The position numbers and the translations under genes were made by a program. Positions 20,747 through 31,633 of a DNA stretch of 64,000 nucleotides are shown in pieces (the stretch's first letter is position 1; every line of letters begins with the position of its first letter). Under the pieces are notes generated by a model. It did no database searches. It was given only the letters and a program-made list of their open reading frames with translations, and was not told the origin of the DNA. Origin of the DNA: Athripsodes cinereus (Eukaryota > Arthropoda > Insecta > Trichoptera > Leptoceridae). Location of the stretch: the NCBI GenBank assembly GCA_947579605.1, contig OX388328.1, positions 11,449,684 through 11,513,683 on the forward strand. Direction: 5' to 3'.

Positions 20747-20925
20747 TAGAGAGTTTGGAAGAAAGCGGCTTTTCTGGCTCCAGAACATTCAGGAGTGGAC
20801 CGGGATGAGAGGTGTGGAGGAGCTGTTTCGTGCTGTCCAGAACAGTAGGGAAGGATTTCTCCCAGGTGGTCGTCAACGTCGGGGGGACCCGACAAGACAC
20901 GTAGAGAAGAAGAAGAGGTGACCTG
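20747..20925 (+). pseudogene. LINE C-terminal fragment
   Basis: Encodes FGRKRLFWLQNIQEWTGMRG, VEELFRAVQNSREGF, then RGDPTRHVEKKKR. The RR-FWL-N-W-G and ELFRA motifs are the typical end of an insect LINE ORF2, downstream of the LRWFGH segment, which is missing. Confidence 0.7.
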
Positions 20926-20929
20926 GTTT

Positions 20930-23000
20930 CGACTTATAAAGTCTTTGTCAATTACTAAATAAGTTTTACATTTATAATAATTTAACATGGATTTTCATCA
21001 AGAATCGTCGGTCGAAAATTTCGGTTTTATTTTTTATTGGTGTGAAGTGATAAATTACGTGTTTATTAGATTATTGCTGATTACTCCACTTGTGGAAAAT
21101 TTCGTGATAGTATGAATGAATTCATGAAATATTTTTGCCAAAGATTCCACAGAGAATTAAAAATACAGTCGAATACTTGAATTTTTGATAAGTCATCTTG
21201 AATAAGTACAGGCAATAAACAATGAACGACGGCCGTATAGTAATAAAATGACAGAAAAATAATTTTCATTTGTCATCAACAAAACAAAAACAATGTAGGA
21301 GCGAGAGGAGAGATGTCCAAGTGGGCACAAGACAGCGCTAAGTACCGCTACCCATCTCTTTACCGAACATTGAGAGGTTGGACAGGAGCGCCTCGAGGAA
21401 AGAAATGCAGACGTTGTGGAAAATGATTTTGTATACACATATCGTATAAAGAATATGCTTTAACTCTGGTTGTTGTCTCTAATTGTTGGAAATAAGAGTA
21501 AATCTTAAAGTTTTACAAAAACTTGCATTAAATTAAACATAATATTAAATTTGAAAAAATACTCATCAAATCAATAGAACTATTCCACATAAAAGTTAGT
21601 AATTTTCTTTGATTTCTTTTTTTATTAGGTGATTTTAACAACAACAAAAAAATCCGTCATAAAGGGCTATCATCTCTGGAGGTTCTTCCACCTAACGGCG
21701 CATTTCAAATTCAAAGTTATTATTATTATTATTATAAACCAAAGCTGTCCCTTCCATGCCAACAAAAAAATTAAACATTCGAGATAGATGGCAAACATCA
21801 TCGCTTAATTTGAGACGTATTATAATATAATGTCTTAATTTTATTTTTCGAACATCTGCCTTTAACAGTCATATTGTTGTGGAAAGAAGTGGAACGAAAG
21901 TGTGGAGAACGTATTTTTTTTTGAAAACATAAATGCTAAAACCAAATTGTATTAAAAAAATTATCAAAAGAATTAGTTAATATATAACATTAATTTGTCT
22001 AATTTAAATAATTAATATTAATATTCTTTTATTCCTCAAATAATACCATTAAATTTGTTATTCTTATTTATTTTAACATTTACAATATTTTTGACAATAA
22101 TTTATTTTTATACTTCTCCTTCTTCAGAACTGTTATTTCCATGGCATTTGTTGTCTAACTCACTTGACCATTCATGTTTTATGCTCTAGGCAAACGCATC
22201 AATCATTATTAACTGGCCACGACTCTGTGAACTCAGTGGGCGTCAAAAGAGTCAAGCTTGTGGTGTGAGGAAGAAGTAGGTATACCTAGCTAACAACAGT
22301 TGTTGGTAAAGGGACGAACGACGAATGGACGTGGAAGGAGAACTGAAGGGGGAAGGACTGACAAAAACGAAAAAGAAGACTCATTTTCAGAAAAGTGAGT
22401 GAGACGTAGTATGGAGAGAAAGAGAGAGAGAGAGAAAAACAGGGAGAGGGATAAAAGTGGAGTCTAATAAAGAAATCTTTCATTTTATTTATTAGTATTT
22501 CCTCGCAAAACAGAACGGATTAAGAAATCCCTTTTTTGTTGTTTTATATTATTCCGCCCACCGTGTCCCACTTTACCCGCCTCTCCCCCTTTCGCATCTT
22601 CTTCTTCTTCTTATTTTCATTTTATCATCAGCGCTGTCGTTTTGAACAACAATATAATATAATATAATAATATAAAATATAAACTCTTTTCTCATTTATT
22701 ATAATGGCCAGTCCGTTCCTGTTATTAATTATAGCAAGGAGAGGATTGACATCTAAATTAAATTCGATTTTTTTATCATTTTACAAAACTCTCGAGTATA
22801 ATAATTTAAAGTTTCTCTTGAATAGAATAATTATATACTCATATTTTTCAATTATCATAGTAGTTATTTTACAGAGTGTGGTATAACTCATGGATGTAAT
22901 AAACATTCAAGTCATCCTCTTAGTGCTATTAAAAGTAAGAACATTCAGGGTGGGTGCCATACCTCATCGCTGAATTGACAATGTTCATCGTCTTTTACGG
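20930..23000. other. No recognised gene; low-complexity and repeat crumbs
   Basis: 21770-21830 and 22925-22990 are minus-strand crumbs of the common repeat described at 36870. 22407-22450 is a GA-rich run (GAGAGAAAGAGAGAGAGAG). 21720-21735 is a TTA microsatellite. No supported gene or RNA. Confidence 0.5.
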
Positions 23001-23203
23001 AATGTTTTGCGAAAAAATAAAACAGGTGTTTTATTCTACTAAAGATTTAATTTGTGAGAGAGAGATTGACAATGTCCTCGTAAGACGAAAGACGTCTCTC
23101 TCACAAAGTAAATCATTAGTAGAATAAAACACCTGTTTTATTTTTTCGATATGGAATTCTACTACCTAAACACTGACACAGTGAATGAAATGTTTTGCGA
23201 AAA
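23001..23203. mobile_element. Palindromic hammerhead element, copy 3, with 15-bp duplication
   Basis: Reverse orientation to copies at 7.1 and 51.8 kb: palindrome 23010-23148, then ATATGGAATTCTACTACC and ACTGACACAGTGAAT. Direct repeats AATGTTTTGCGAAAA at 23001-23015 and 23189-23203 flank it. The same head, palindrome and duplication length class define the family. Confidence 0.8.
23016..23145 (+). ncRNA. Hammerhead-like RNA with long stem I (U3-A8 type)
   Basis: Here the mirror core is deleted and a simple type I layout remains. The left arm (23016-23065, ending GTGAGAGAGAGA) and the right arm (from TCTCAC at 23099) form a stem I of nearly 50 bp with two mismatches. At its tip are core TTGACAA (23066-23072), a weak stem II (GTC/GAC, 23074-23086), GAAA (23087-23090), GACGTC (23091-23096) and UC. 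Cleavage would fall after 23098. Six extra bases lie between arm and core. Confidence 0.55.
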
Positions 23204-23442
23204 CCTGGCTTTTACAGGACACTCGAAAACTTACAGAAAAATGTGGAATAGCTGTTCATGGTCTGGGACACCATAGTGAGACAGTATATTACATTTTTTT
23301 TTTATTTTCAGAATGTATGTAGGTAATAAGATTATAAATAAATATTGGAAGTTATGTATGTTTATTTATAGTCAACTTATTAATTAATGAAAATTAAAAA
23401 AAAAATTATCGGTGTTGTTAAGAGACTGAAGATCTGAAAGTG

Positions 23443-23697
23443 CACTGAGAAAAATACTAACGAAATTTCACAACGAATCATTGGTACGTACTATGTATCA
23501 GATTAGAACCAGAAATAGTACAAACGATTCATTAGTACTAATCTATAATATTAACTTTTCGCAAACAAATCGTTGGTAAATTTACCTACGAATTGTTTGT
23601 GATAGTTTGTTCTATCTCTGGTCTTAATCTGATAGAACGTAGGTACTAAAGATTCGTTGTGAAATTTCGTTAGTATTTTTCTCAGTGAGGGGTTGTG
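23443..23697. mobile_element. Foldback MITE with CACTGAGAAAAATACTAACG ends
   Basis: The outer 37 bases are a perfect inverted repeat (starts CACTGAGAAAAATACTAACG, ends with the complement) and the similarity continues inward (ATCAGATTAGAACCAGAAAT against its complement with a few changes). 255 bp, no coding capacity, no clear target duplication; only one copy in the window. Confidence 0.75.
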
Positions 23698-23735
23698 AGA
23701 AAGCGTGGACTAAGAATTATTTGACTTGATCAAAT

Positions 23736-23870
23736 TCTATAGAACGGTCACGAGTTGAGCAAGAGAAATCGCAGCGTGCATGTATGAGAAACTTGATGTA
23801 TCTAGAGATAGCGGAAGAAGTATGTATGTACATATATATTATGTTCTGTTATCTCTGTCTAGCTTAAGTA
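23736..23870 (+). pseudogene. LINE C-terminal fragment, heavily decayed
   Basis: AACGGTCACGAGTTGAGCAA, GAGAAATCGCAGCGTGCATG and TATGAGAAAC match the GRVLSKRNRRACMRN segment of the LINE tail at 37986-38264, with frame breaks. Confidence 0.5.
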
Positions 23871-23874
23871 GCAT

Positions 23875-24505
23875 TCACATTGCTTCACTTTGGATGATCA
23901 TCCAGAGTGTCAGGGTCAAACCTGTTCATCGAAAGTGAACACGTCTGTTCATACTTGTTCATCCTATGCTATCACTGCCATGTCAACACTCTCACTCATG
24001 TTGTATGTATTTTAACATATTTTCGTACAAAAATAAGTAAACAAATTCAAAAATGAAAAATAACACATAAAATAAATTAATATAGCTTTTTTTTTTTTTT
24101 TTTTCCTTCATTTATGGCATAGCATCCTACGAGGATGATTTGTGCCAAAAACAGTCGCCAAGTATAGTTAAATAGTCAAGAAGATAGTCGTCACAGAATA
24201 ATAAAATTGGCCTTCATTGATTTGAGAAGGGACAAATGAATTAATTTAGCTCTCGACTGCATAATAATTTTGTACATGATTCTGACATTCAATACAAATT
24301 CATAGAGAATAAAACAAATAATAAGATAAAACTTGTTTATGGTCGTTTCAGTGAATGGACCTTTCATCAAAATTATGACGAGTGGTAATCTCTTTCCTCC
24401 GTCATCGCTAGTGATCACTATTGATGAAACGCCCGTTCACACCTATTCATCTTGAGGATCATCCGGAGTGATCACTGAAAGTGAACAAATGTGAACGCCC
24501 CTTTA
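23875..24505. mobile_element. GTTCAC-rich MITE family, copy 3, split by a SINE
   Basis: Same ends and body as 14601-15079 (TAGCATTCACATTGCTTC at left, GTGAACGCCCCTTTA at right). The body is interrupted at 24088-24238 by a poly(T)-bearing retroposon, so the MITE is the older of the two. Confidence 0.7.
24088..24238 (-). mobile_element. SINE-like retroposon with 13-bp target-site duplication
   Basis: A T18 run followed by CCTTCATTTATGGCATAGCA, with a CATCCT/AGGATG hairpin, ends in a minus-strand poly(A) view. Flanking repeats AATTAATATAGCT (24075-24087) and AATTAATTTAGCT (24239-24251) differ at one base. Comparison with the uninterrupted MITE at 14.8 kb confirms the boundaries. The hairpin just inside the tail may be the site the reverse transcriptase recognises. 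Confidence 0.75.
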
Positions 24506-25542
24506 CCTGGTACACGGCGTGATGGTAGGTAGGTATATTTTTTTATTTTTTTTTTATTTTTTTTTCAATAGATACAACAGCTTTAACAATGAATAACACA
24601 ATAATACAGTTAATTATTTACATAGCCAATGAAAGTATCTAAACTATCAACAATTTAATAGCACAATATATATAAAAATAATTATAGAAAGAGGAAAGGA
24701 AGGAAGGAGGGAAGAGAGAAGGAAATACAACATAAAAATAATACCAGACCTAACCTAACCTAACCCACTAATCAGTCAAACTTATGTATTCAAAAAATGC
24801 AAATACTTAATTTCCTGAAAGACATTTCGTATGTTAATTTATGTCTTAATTTTTTGTTGGCATGGAGAGGACAGCTTGCATTTTTATAACACGTAGCTGG
24901 TCTGCTTGCTACCTCACTTGTGGGATATGCCGTGATGGTGTAGTAGTAGTAGGTATACCTAGTTTTGAATTAAGAGAGACGTCTTTCATCTTATAAGGGC
25001 ATTGTCATTGACTACCTAAAAACCGACAGTGAATAAATTTATTTTCTGATTGAAACATCAAAAAGTTCCTTCGGGAACATTATTCTTTGGGTAAATTCCT
25101 AAATATCTGAAAAAATTGTGATTTTATTTTGATTTCTAGTATTTTAGGATTTTTTATTTTTACTTTAACTTTTTTTATTTTTTTTTAACTTTTGCTTTTT
25201 TTCTTAAGACTAAGACATTTCTGGTAAGAGTGGAATCTTTGCTGGTCCACATGTTGAGTGTATTAATTGTTAACTTGTTATGTTATGACTGTTTGATTCT
25301 TTAATATGTATTGTAAAAATAAAAATATAAATATCAAAAAGCAACGTTTAGCTGTGTAATTTATTATCTGGATTTGCACGGGCGAACTACTTATATGATT
25401 TTTGGATACAGTAAGTACCTATAGTTCACTGATAACACCATTTGTGGGAGGTGTTATAGATAGATAAGAGCCAGAAGGGACTTTTGCAATGGTAAACATT
25501 CAACTCGTTCTGTTCATGCCTACATATAATAAATAAGACAAC
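24506..25542. repeat. Common TAG-tailed repeat and a decayed hammerhead arm
   Basis: 24850-24960 holds the 3' half of the common repeat (ACAGCTTGCATTTTTATAAC, CACTTGTGGGATATGCCGTG, then ATGGTGTAGTAGTAGTAGG). 24971-25010 (AGAGACGTCTTTCATCTTAT, AGGGCATTGTCATTGA) is one arm of the palindromic hammerhead family, followed by its ACTACCTAAAAACCGACAGT tail, with a mutated core. 24540-24570 is T-rich. The rest is unassigned. Confidence 0.5.
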
Positions 25543-25715
25543 AGAGGCCTGAGTCAACAACACACTTTCGTCTCACGTTCCCGCTCCGTTAGCGTTCGGG
25601 TGCAGACGATGTTGCAAGCAAGTGTCAATTTCGTTGCTAAGATACACAATAGTTACGAAAATTAACACTTTGGCGCACCATCGTCTGACGAAAGTGTGTT
25701 GTTGAATCAGGCCTC
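25543..25715. mobile_element. AGAGGCCTGAGTC foldback MITE, internally deleted copy
   Basis: Starts AGAGGCCTGAGTCAACAACA and ends with TGAATCAGGCCTC. The middle (GATGTTGCAAGCAAGTGTCA, TAGTTACGAAAATTAACAC) is in inverted order relative to 18756-18962. The right arm lost the CGTTACG segment. Confidence 0.7.
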
Positions 25716-25819
25716 AGTACAGGTGGAATACGTCATCGCTATTTTTTTTTATTCATTTACTTTTCGTAAGGCTCGGTGTGTTGATACATAAATCTTAACT
25801 CATGTGGGCTGCGTCGTAT

Positions 25820-26035
25820 TCTCTATAGTCTTAGCTCTAGGGCTGACAGCCAGTTCACCGCATACGGTCCTGCTTCATGGATGTCCCGCAGGCCCCCGCT
25901 GATTTTTTTGAGATGGCAATCTTGTACTACGTGTCTTACAGTTTGCACATCTTCACATTCAAAATCAGAGGAATCTCTTTTTCCCCACCTCCAGAGCAAG
26001 TAGTTACAGCATCCATGTTCTGTCCCCACTCTATT
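25820..26035 (-). pseudogene. LINE ORF2 C-terminal zinc-motif fragment
   Basis: Minus strand encodes YLLWRWGKRDSSDFECEDVQ, TVRHVVQDCHLKKISGGLRD, IHEAGPYAVNWLSALELRL. The C-x-C, H and C pattern before a hydrophobic end is the C-terminal zinc-like motif of RNase H-bearing LINEs; here the first Cys pair is damaged. Only the last 68 codons are left. Confidence 0.7.
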
Positions 26036-26039
26036 TTGG

Positions 26040-26515
26040 TGTACCTACTGATTTGATTTATTTATTTTATTTAATTTACATCAACGGCCGAAGCCTTTTA
26101 TTTATTGCACTATTTATTACATTTATTACTATTTATTACTATTATTTATTACACTAGTTAGACATATCCTTAATTATATTAGACGTTTGCTGTCGTGAGA
26201 CTTTTTGTAAATAATTATGTGTTCTGCAAAGTCGTATAATTGTGCATTATTTTATTCCATTATCGATAGTTTTCGCAGTGCACGCGATGTATCTAAAGAA
26301 TATTTTCGGTAATTTTATTACACCTTGGGTTACATTGTTGGAGTTTTAGTAAGGATTCCTAATATTTTTGAAAATTTAATACAGCCTATGTCACCCGGGG
26401 ATAATGTAGCTTCCCAACAGTGAAAGAAGTTTTCAAATCGGTTCAGTAGTTTCGGAGCCTATTCAATGCAAACAATCAAATCTTTCCTCTTTATAATATT
26501 ATTATTAGTATAGAT
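26040..26515. repeat. Retroposon 3' ends
   Basis: 26050-26110 is a minus-strand TTTATTTATTTTATTT tail next to a GGCCGAAGCC hairpin. 26340-26515 (CCTATGTCACCCGGGGATAA, AATCGGTTCAGTAGTTTCGG, CAAACAATCAAATC, ATTATTATTAGTATAGAT) is a repeat tail I recognise from many insect genomes; I think it is the 3' end of an RTE-like LINE or similar, but the class is uncertain. Confidence 0.55.
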
Positions 26516-28300
26516 AACAATCTTACAATATCATGAATTGAAGTGTTTAAATACCTTTTTTGTGATGTTTTGATAAAAGATACCTGCTTTTTACAGGATA
26601 CACGGACACTTGCAAAGATAAGTGGAGACCTATGTATCATAGTAGGAGAAACATAATATTGAAAATAATTGACACAAATTAGAATCACTTTTAATAAACG
26701 CTTAAACAAGTATATTATAATTTGAAATTAAATTAAACTTTAACGAGTTTCTAAATCTTCTTTTACTTTTAGACTGCGATGTCTTCCAGTCATTCTGATA
26801 CTTAAAAGGACAAAGAAAAGAGTGGGAGACTAAATAAATAAAATATGCAATGACAAAAAATATATATGAGATCTCGCAATGAGTGTCCAATTTGAAATTC
26901 AAAAACATCATTAGTGAGCGTCTCTCTGTTCTTATCTAGAGTATTGCTAATGGCTAGGGGGGCCTGGGTGGGGCGTGGAGTGGAGGAGGGACAGCTGAAA
27001 GGGGTGGGCGGACGCCTCCCTGAAAGAAAAAGCTTTTGTGCCCCAAAAATCTTATACAATTGCGTTGTTCGGGACAATAGGCGAATAAGTCAAAAAAATT
27101 ACAAAAAAATCATTCTTTTTTTTAATAAAAATAACATATAAGCAATATTAGTCAGTGGATGATTTATGGTATGAGCCAGAAGGTGAGTCCGAAAACTGAG
27201 TCAGTCAATGAGAGCGTCAGTTGGACCATTTAAGCATGAAACACGAATGACAGTGAGCGACAGTGAGTCGCCAAATAATTTAATATGCCAGTCTTCGCAG
27301 ATAGTTAGTGAGCTATGAATCTTATGATTGAGTGAGTCAGTGGGCGAGCTTGTGATTGAGCCAGTGAAAGAGCCGAATTTATGAACAAATGAAATATGTC
27401 AAAGAAGTGACTGAAAAGCAAAAACTGAATAAAACCGAACAGCAACATGCAGCTGGTCTGCTGGCTTCCTCACTATATATGAAATGTATACTTAAATGTA
27501 ATACCTCACAATATATTAATGAAATATATAAGTATATAAATGAAATGAAACGCAACACCTTTTCGATTAATCCAATCTGCATATTCTGGCGACGGGCCGA
27601 GTCTCGTACCATGTGCAGGCGCATGAATCAAGTCTCTGGCCGACAGTACGCAGTGAAATAGAGTAAAACCTTCACCTAATATTATCTCCTGCGTAAAATC
27701 ATGTGATCTTTCATTCATGGAATGCATGTTGCACAATACATGCATTTCGGATGAAAATTAGATCATACAGTCATTCATTTAATTATATATAATATATTGT
27801 TTCGTCCTTTAATATTACATTATCAATATTAACAATTAATTTCATAGTTTGACTGAGAAGTAAAAGACTTATTCTTGTTTAGAACCCATCATTAAAAATA
27901 TTCGCCCTTCTACCCCTAAAAATAAGGCTATTTACATTTTTAATTACCACTCTAAGCAGTTATTCGAGAGTGGCCCAGAAAAAGCGATATTGGCTCTCTT
28001 CTGCGGATGAAAGAGGAAGCGAAGAAATATATATATATATACGTAGTAGGTACTCCATCCTCCTAAAGGAGAGGATGGAGAGAACGGAAACAAGGGGAAG
28101 GAAGAGGCCTGTGGGGGGGATTAGGGGGTGGGAGAAGGGAGGGATATTTTTTATCAAAAGACTAGGAGAAAATTGTAATTTTAATAAGTTCTCAGATACA
28201 ACGAAATAATTTTACAAAATTTCTTGTTATATAAGCAGTTTCTTTGTTAAATTACCCTGCGATGGTAGAGTTACGTTTTTAAAATAACATTTTATTTAAA
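26516..28300. other. No recognised gene; repeat crumbs
   Basis: 27435-27470 carries ACATGCAGCTGGTCTGCTGG from the common repeat. 27790-27826 (GTTTCGTCCTTTAATATTAC, ATTATCAATATT) is a minus-strand relic of the hammerhead family with core TTGATAA and GAAA but no stem II. 26920-27030 is G-rich. Open frames here look accidental. Confidence 0.45.
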
Positions 28301-28329
28301 AAAAAATATGATTTTTGACATAATGGTGC

Positions 28330-28690
28330 TCGGGTTTAAAGAGTACTCTTAACCAAGCCTTCTGTCGATTCATAAGCGTCGAAACTCTGTCATGCACTCC
28401 TAAAGAAAATTTACATAAATATATAAGTGTATCATAATATACAACATACTTAACTAGTTAATAATACATATGTGTTAGCTGTGCTGTTGTACAGCTGCAT
28501 GTTCCTTACATGCAGCTGATCTGCTGGCTACCCCACTTGTGGGATATGCCGTGATGGTATAGTAGTAGTAGTAGTAGTAATAATACATATCCAAATAGGT
28601 TGACTATCGGTGAGTGTGATCAATTGGAGTGATAAATCTAGAGTGATTCAAAATATGTTTGACATCTAAACTTCTAGTAAGTAAAATCCA
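28330..28690. repeat. Three dispersed repeat pieces
   Basis: 28330-28400 (AGAGTACTCTTAACCAAGCC, GATTCATAAGCGTCG) is the complement of 63630-63690. 28490-28577 is the end of the common repeat with a TAGTAGTAGTAGTAGTAG tail. 28585-28680 (ATCCAAATAGGTTGACTATC, GTGTGATCAATTGGAGTGAT) is the complement of 57890-57980 and 63480-63560. Confidence 0.55.
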
Positions 28691-30600
28691 GTCCTCGACG
28701 TCCAATTGTGTCAAAAAAATCATAAAATAAGGTAGTAGACACTTTTAAATGGTTGGCCAGCCTAATTGCTAAATTGAAAAAAATTACTATAATGTTTTGC
28801 AAATACCACATATTGCAAAAAATACTATTAATTATTTTTGTTGTCCAATAAATTCGTTCAACATACCAACAGAGTATTTAATTTATTTTTTAATCACATC
28901 AGAATGTTTTACTTACCTAGTTAGTTAGTTCGATAACACTGTAATAAAATATTTTTTCTACGGCTTCCTGATTATACCTATAAGGAGGTATAATCATTTT
29001 ATATTACGCATTCTCGTTGAAATTGCGTAAATAGAAAATTGCCAATCAATTTAAAATATCACCATCATCGATCATAATTATAAGAATTGGAGAGGAAACC
29101 TGGAGACGTCTTAGTAATAATATTGAAGATATTCGTTCCAAGACAAACCAGATTTACGCCACGAGTGAGATCAGATCTTGAAGATTGGTAAGGATTGATC
29201 ACAACGTCAGATCCAAAGAAGAAAGATCGACTAAATGTATTCCACAGGATATATCCAATGGCAAAAGACCATTAGTATGTTAGACAAAAGGATTAGTTAG
29301 AAGACATTGCATTCTAGCGATAAACTGACCCTCTGTACATTGAATTGTATAACTGATATTTTTACGAGATTTTGTATTGAATTGAAATATTGTAACCAAT
29401 GTCCAGTGAAAAATCAAATAAATTAATAAATTATGAAGATCAACCATTTATTTTTTATAAATATTGGTTTGTGGAATTGAAAGAGTGGAGCTGATTTTAT
29501 TATAGATATTAACAATTAAATTACAATTTTTATAAAATTTCGACTTGTTGAGTTGTGAGTCGGTTTAATTTAAGATCGCAATTTATCTTTAAGTTTAGGT
29601 AAATATAATATAATAAAGACATTTTATTTACAACAAGTATGTTGGTTTGGTTACTCCTTATCTAAGAAATATTTAAAATGATATATAGGTAATTATTACA
29701 ATTGAAATTCTTCGGAAATTTTAGTTGGTATAATAGCAGCACATAACTATATAACATAATATAGGTATAATGTATTTTATTTTGTTTTCTTCCGCTGTGA
29801 GTTTTTTTTTCATCTTTCACTCCGCTAGTTTTCTTAGCAATAACAGTGCTAGCGGACCTTTTTTCGATGTCATATTTTTGTATATATATCAAAGTTGGTG
29901 GATGGCGTCCGTAGTGGCTGCCTGAAACCTCTGAGGTCTCACTTTTAAAAATTAAAATATTATCTAATAATGATTAAAAATAACAAAATTTTAATACAGT
30001 GTTTTGAGTTTCAATAGTTTTATAAAGATAATTGTTTTTTTTTTAGTGTTAAATTACTTTCAAACTAATTAAAAATTACAAAATTAAAACAAATTAAGTA
30101 ACTAGTGGATAAAATTTGTGACAAATAATAATACCTACAATTAGAACTCACACAAATGTTTAATATTTCAAATTTGTGACAATTAGAAATGCATTAATTT
30201 TTTTTAATAGTTAAATTAATTTTATAAAATATATTAAAATTTGATCACAACAATAAATAAATTTAAAAAAAAACTGAAAACGCGCCCTTGCGGTGGTTTG
30301 TACCACAAAACGGCGCTAAATAAATTGTCCAAATTATTATTACTATTATTATTTGAATTCATATAGAATGTATAGAAAGACATAATTTTTAATATAATTT
30401 TTATAACCTTTGTTTTAACAATTATTGATAAAAATAAGCATCAAAGTTTAAAAATAATATAAAGATGAAATAAATTTCAAGTATTATTTTGTTTTAAACA
30501 ATATTTTTTCATTGTTTCCAATATGAAAAAGGGACATAACGACGGTCCAGTTTCACACATCAACGGGTCGAAATATTGATTTATAATTTGTAATTCATAA
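28691..30600. other. Mostly unassigned AT-rich DNA
   Basis: 29225-29400 is a decayed LINE tail and 3' end (TCCACAGGATATATCCAATG, TTCTAGCGATAAACTGACCC, then AAATCAAATAAATTAATAAA) related to 54060-54115 and 18430-18460. Nothing else supported. Confidence 0.45.
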
Positions 30601-30614
30601 AATCAACTTTACTC

Positions 30615-30900
30615 TATCAATTCCACAAACAAATAACTATAAAAATACACGGTTCTCTTTATATATTAATTATTAAGTTCATAAAAAATAGATTAATGTG
30701 TCTATTTTCAATTCCATAATTATTATTTTTTTTACTATTAAACGAAACAAAGATAACATAATGCCTCTAACAGTGCAATTATTAAATGGTATATTTCACT
30801 TTTTGTTGTGTTTTTAAAGCATAATATAAATATACCAAAATTACAAAAATTGCGATTTCTCGAATATAAGACATTTCAACTTGTTGAGTTGTGGAGCTGG
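30615..30900 (+). repeat. Diverged 280-bp dispersed repeat, copy 1
   Basis: Aligns by eye with 36245-36545 in the same orientation: AACAAATAACTATAAAAATAC, CTATTTTCAATTCC, GCATAATATAAATATA, GATTTCTCGAATATAAGACA and ACTTGTTGAGTTGTGGA. Class unknown; no frame. Confidence 0.55.
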
Positions 30901-31117
30901 ACCGTTGATAAGATAATGACGAAATTTTTGACATAGGTATTGATGAATTTCGAAAAGGGTTATTGATTCTTCACTGTAGCAGCGTGAGCATGTTCCTTTT
31001 ATTCATAGCGTAGGATTTCATCTGTGCAGTAATTGATTTTCCACTAATTCCAGCGTTTTTTCCAATCCTGTAAAAAAAGAGAAAATATCTTTAAATATTT
31101 TAGTAGTTAATATTGTC

Positions 31118-31270
31118 GACCGACGGTACTTGGTGGAAGTTTATGTTACATTAATAAAAATAAAACCTATAGGTATATTAATTGATACATCCACAGTCTC
31201 TTTATTAATGGCGAGCCGGCTTTCAAGAGCTTCCGTTCTCATCATCAGGCTAACATAAGACTCTGCGGAA
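31118..31270 (-). mobile_element. Hammerhead element of the GCCGGC type, single-arm copy
   Basis: In minus orientation the ribozyme-like unit (31190-31269) is followed by an AT-rich body and a tail ACTTCCACCAAGTACCGTCG ending near 31118. A similar tail closes the elements at 41858, 58809 and 63960, so different ribozyme types share one 3' end. No inverted second arm is present. Confidence 0.65.
31190..31269 (-). ncRNA. Hammerhead ribozyme-like RNA with complete stem I
   Basis: Minus-strand core CTGATGA (31248-31242), stem II with one mismatch and a GGAA loop, GAAA (31224-31221), self-complementary stem III GCCGGC (31220-31215), then U and C; cleavage expected between 31213 and 31212. Stem I starts with two G-C pairs next to the core and, after an internal loop, continues as AGACT-GTGGA against TCCGC-AG-AGTCT (31190-31199 with 31258-31269). 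Because no inverted arm exists here, this stem I pairing is not a by-product of a palindrome. Best single-arm candidate in the window. Confidence 0.7.
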
Positions 31271-31450
31271 ATCCTGATATAAGGGTTTTACTATTAATAA
31301 ACATTGCAATGGTTTTGAAAATTGAGAATATATTGTAGTTTGAATGTCTAGTTGAATTCATAATTTAAAGATATCTTGTGGGATCGCATTAGCCTTCAGT
31401 GGTAATGCTCTTTGCAACAACTGTCTTATTGTCTATGATAATATGGCCAA

Positions 31451-31633
31451 TTCTGAATCACAAAATAGTTTAGTTGCACTAACTAAGTCAACTAAGTGTG
31501 AGGAGATAGTTGAGTCATGATAATTAGTTCTAATTCGTATTCACAGTTTTCCGTACTAATTTAGTTCATTAGTTCATTTTGACACCTTAGTACAACTATA
31601 ATTTTCGAGAATCTATGGATTTCGTATTCAGAA
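31451..31633. mobile_element. TTCTGAAT MITE, copy 2
   Basis: Ends TTCTGAAT and ATTCAGAA; the whole body is the complement of 16294-16467 (ATAGTTTAGTTGCACTAACT, GAGGAGATAGTTGAGTCATG, ACAGTTTTCCGTACTAA). 183 bp, no frame. Confidence 0.65.

Noticed and set aside
26802..27141. Opposing open frames
   Set aside because: G/C-skewed low-complexity stretch; both strands open by composition only.
27379..27745. Cluster of short open frames as a small gene
   Set aside because: Overlap a fragment of the common repeat and lack any recognisable domain.
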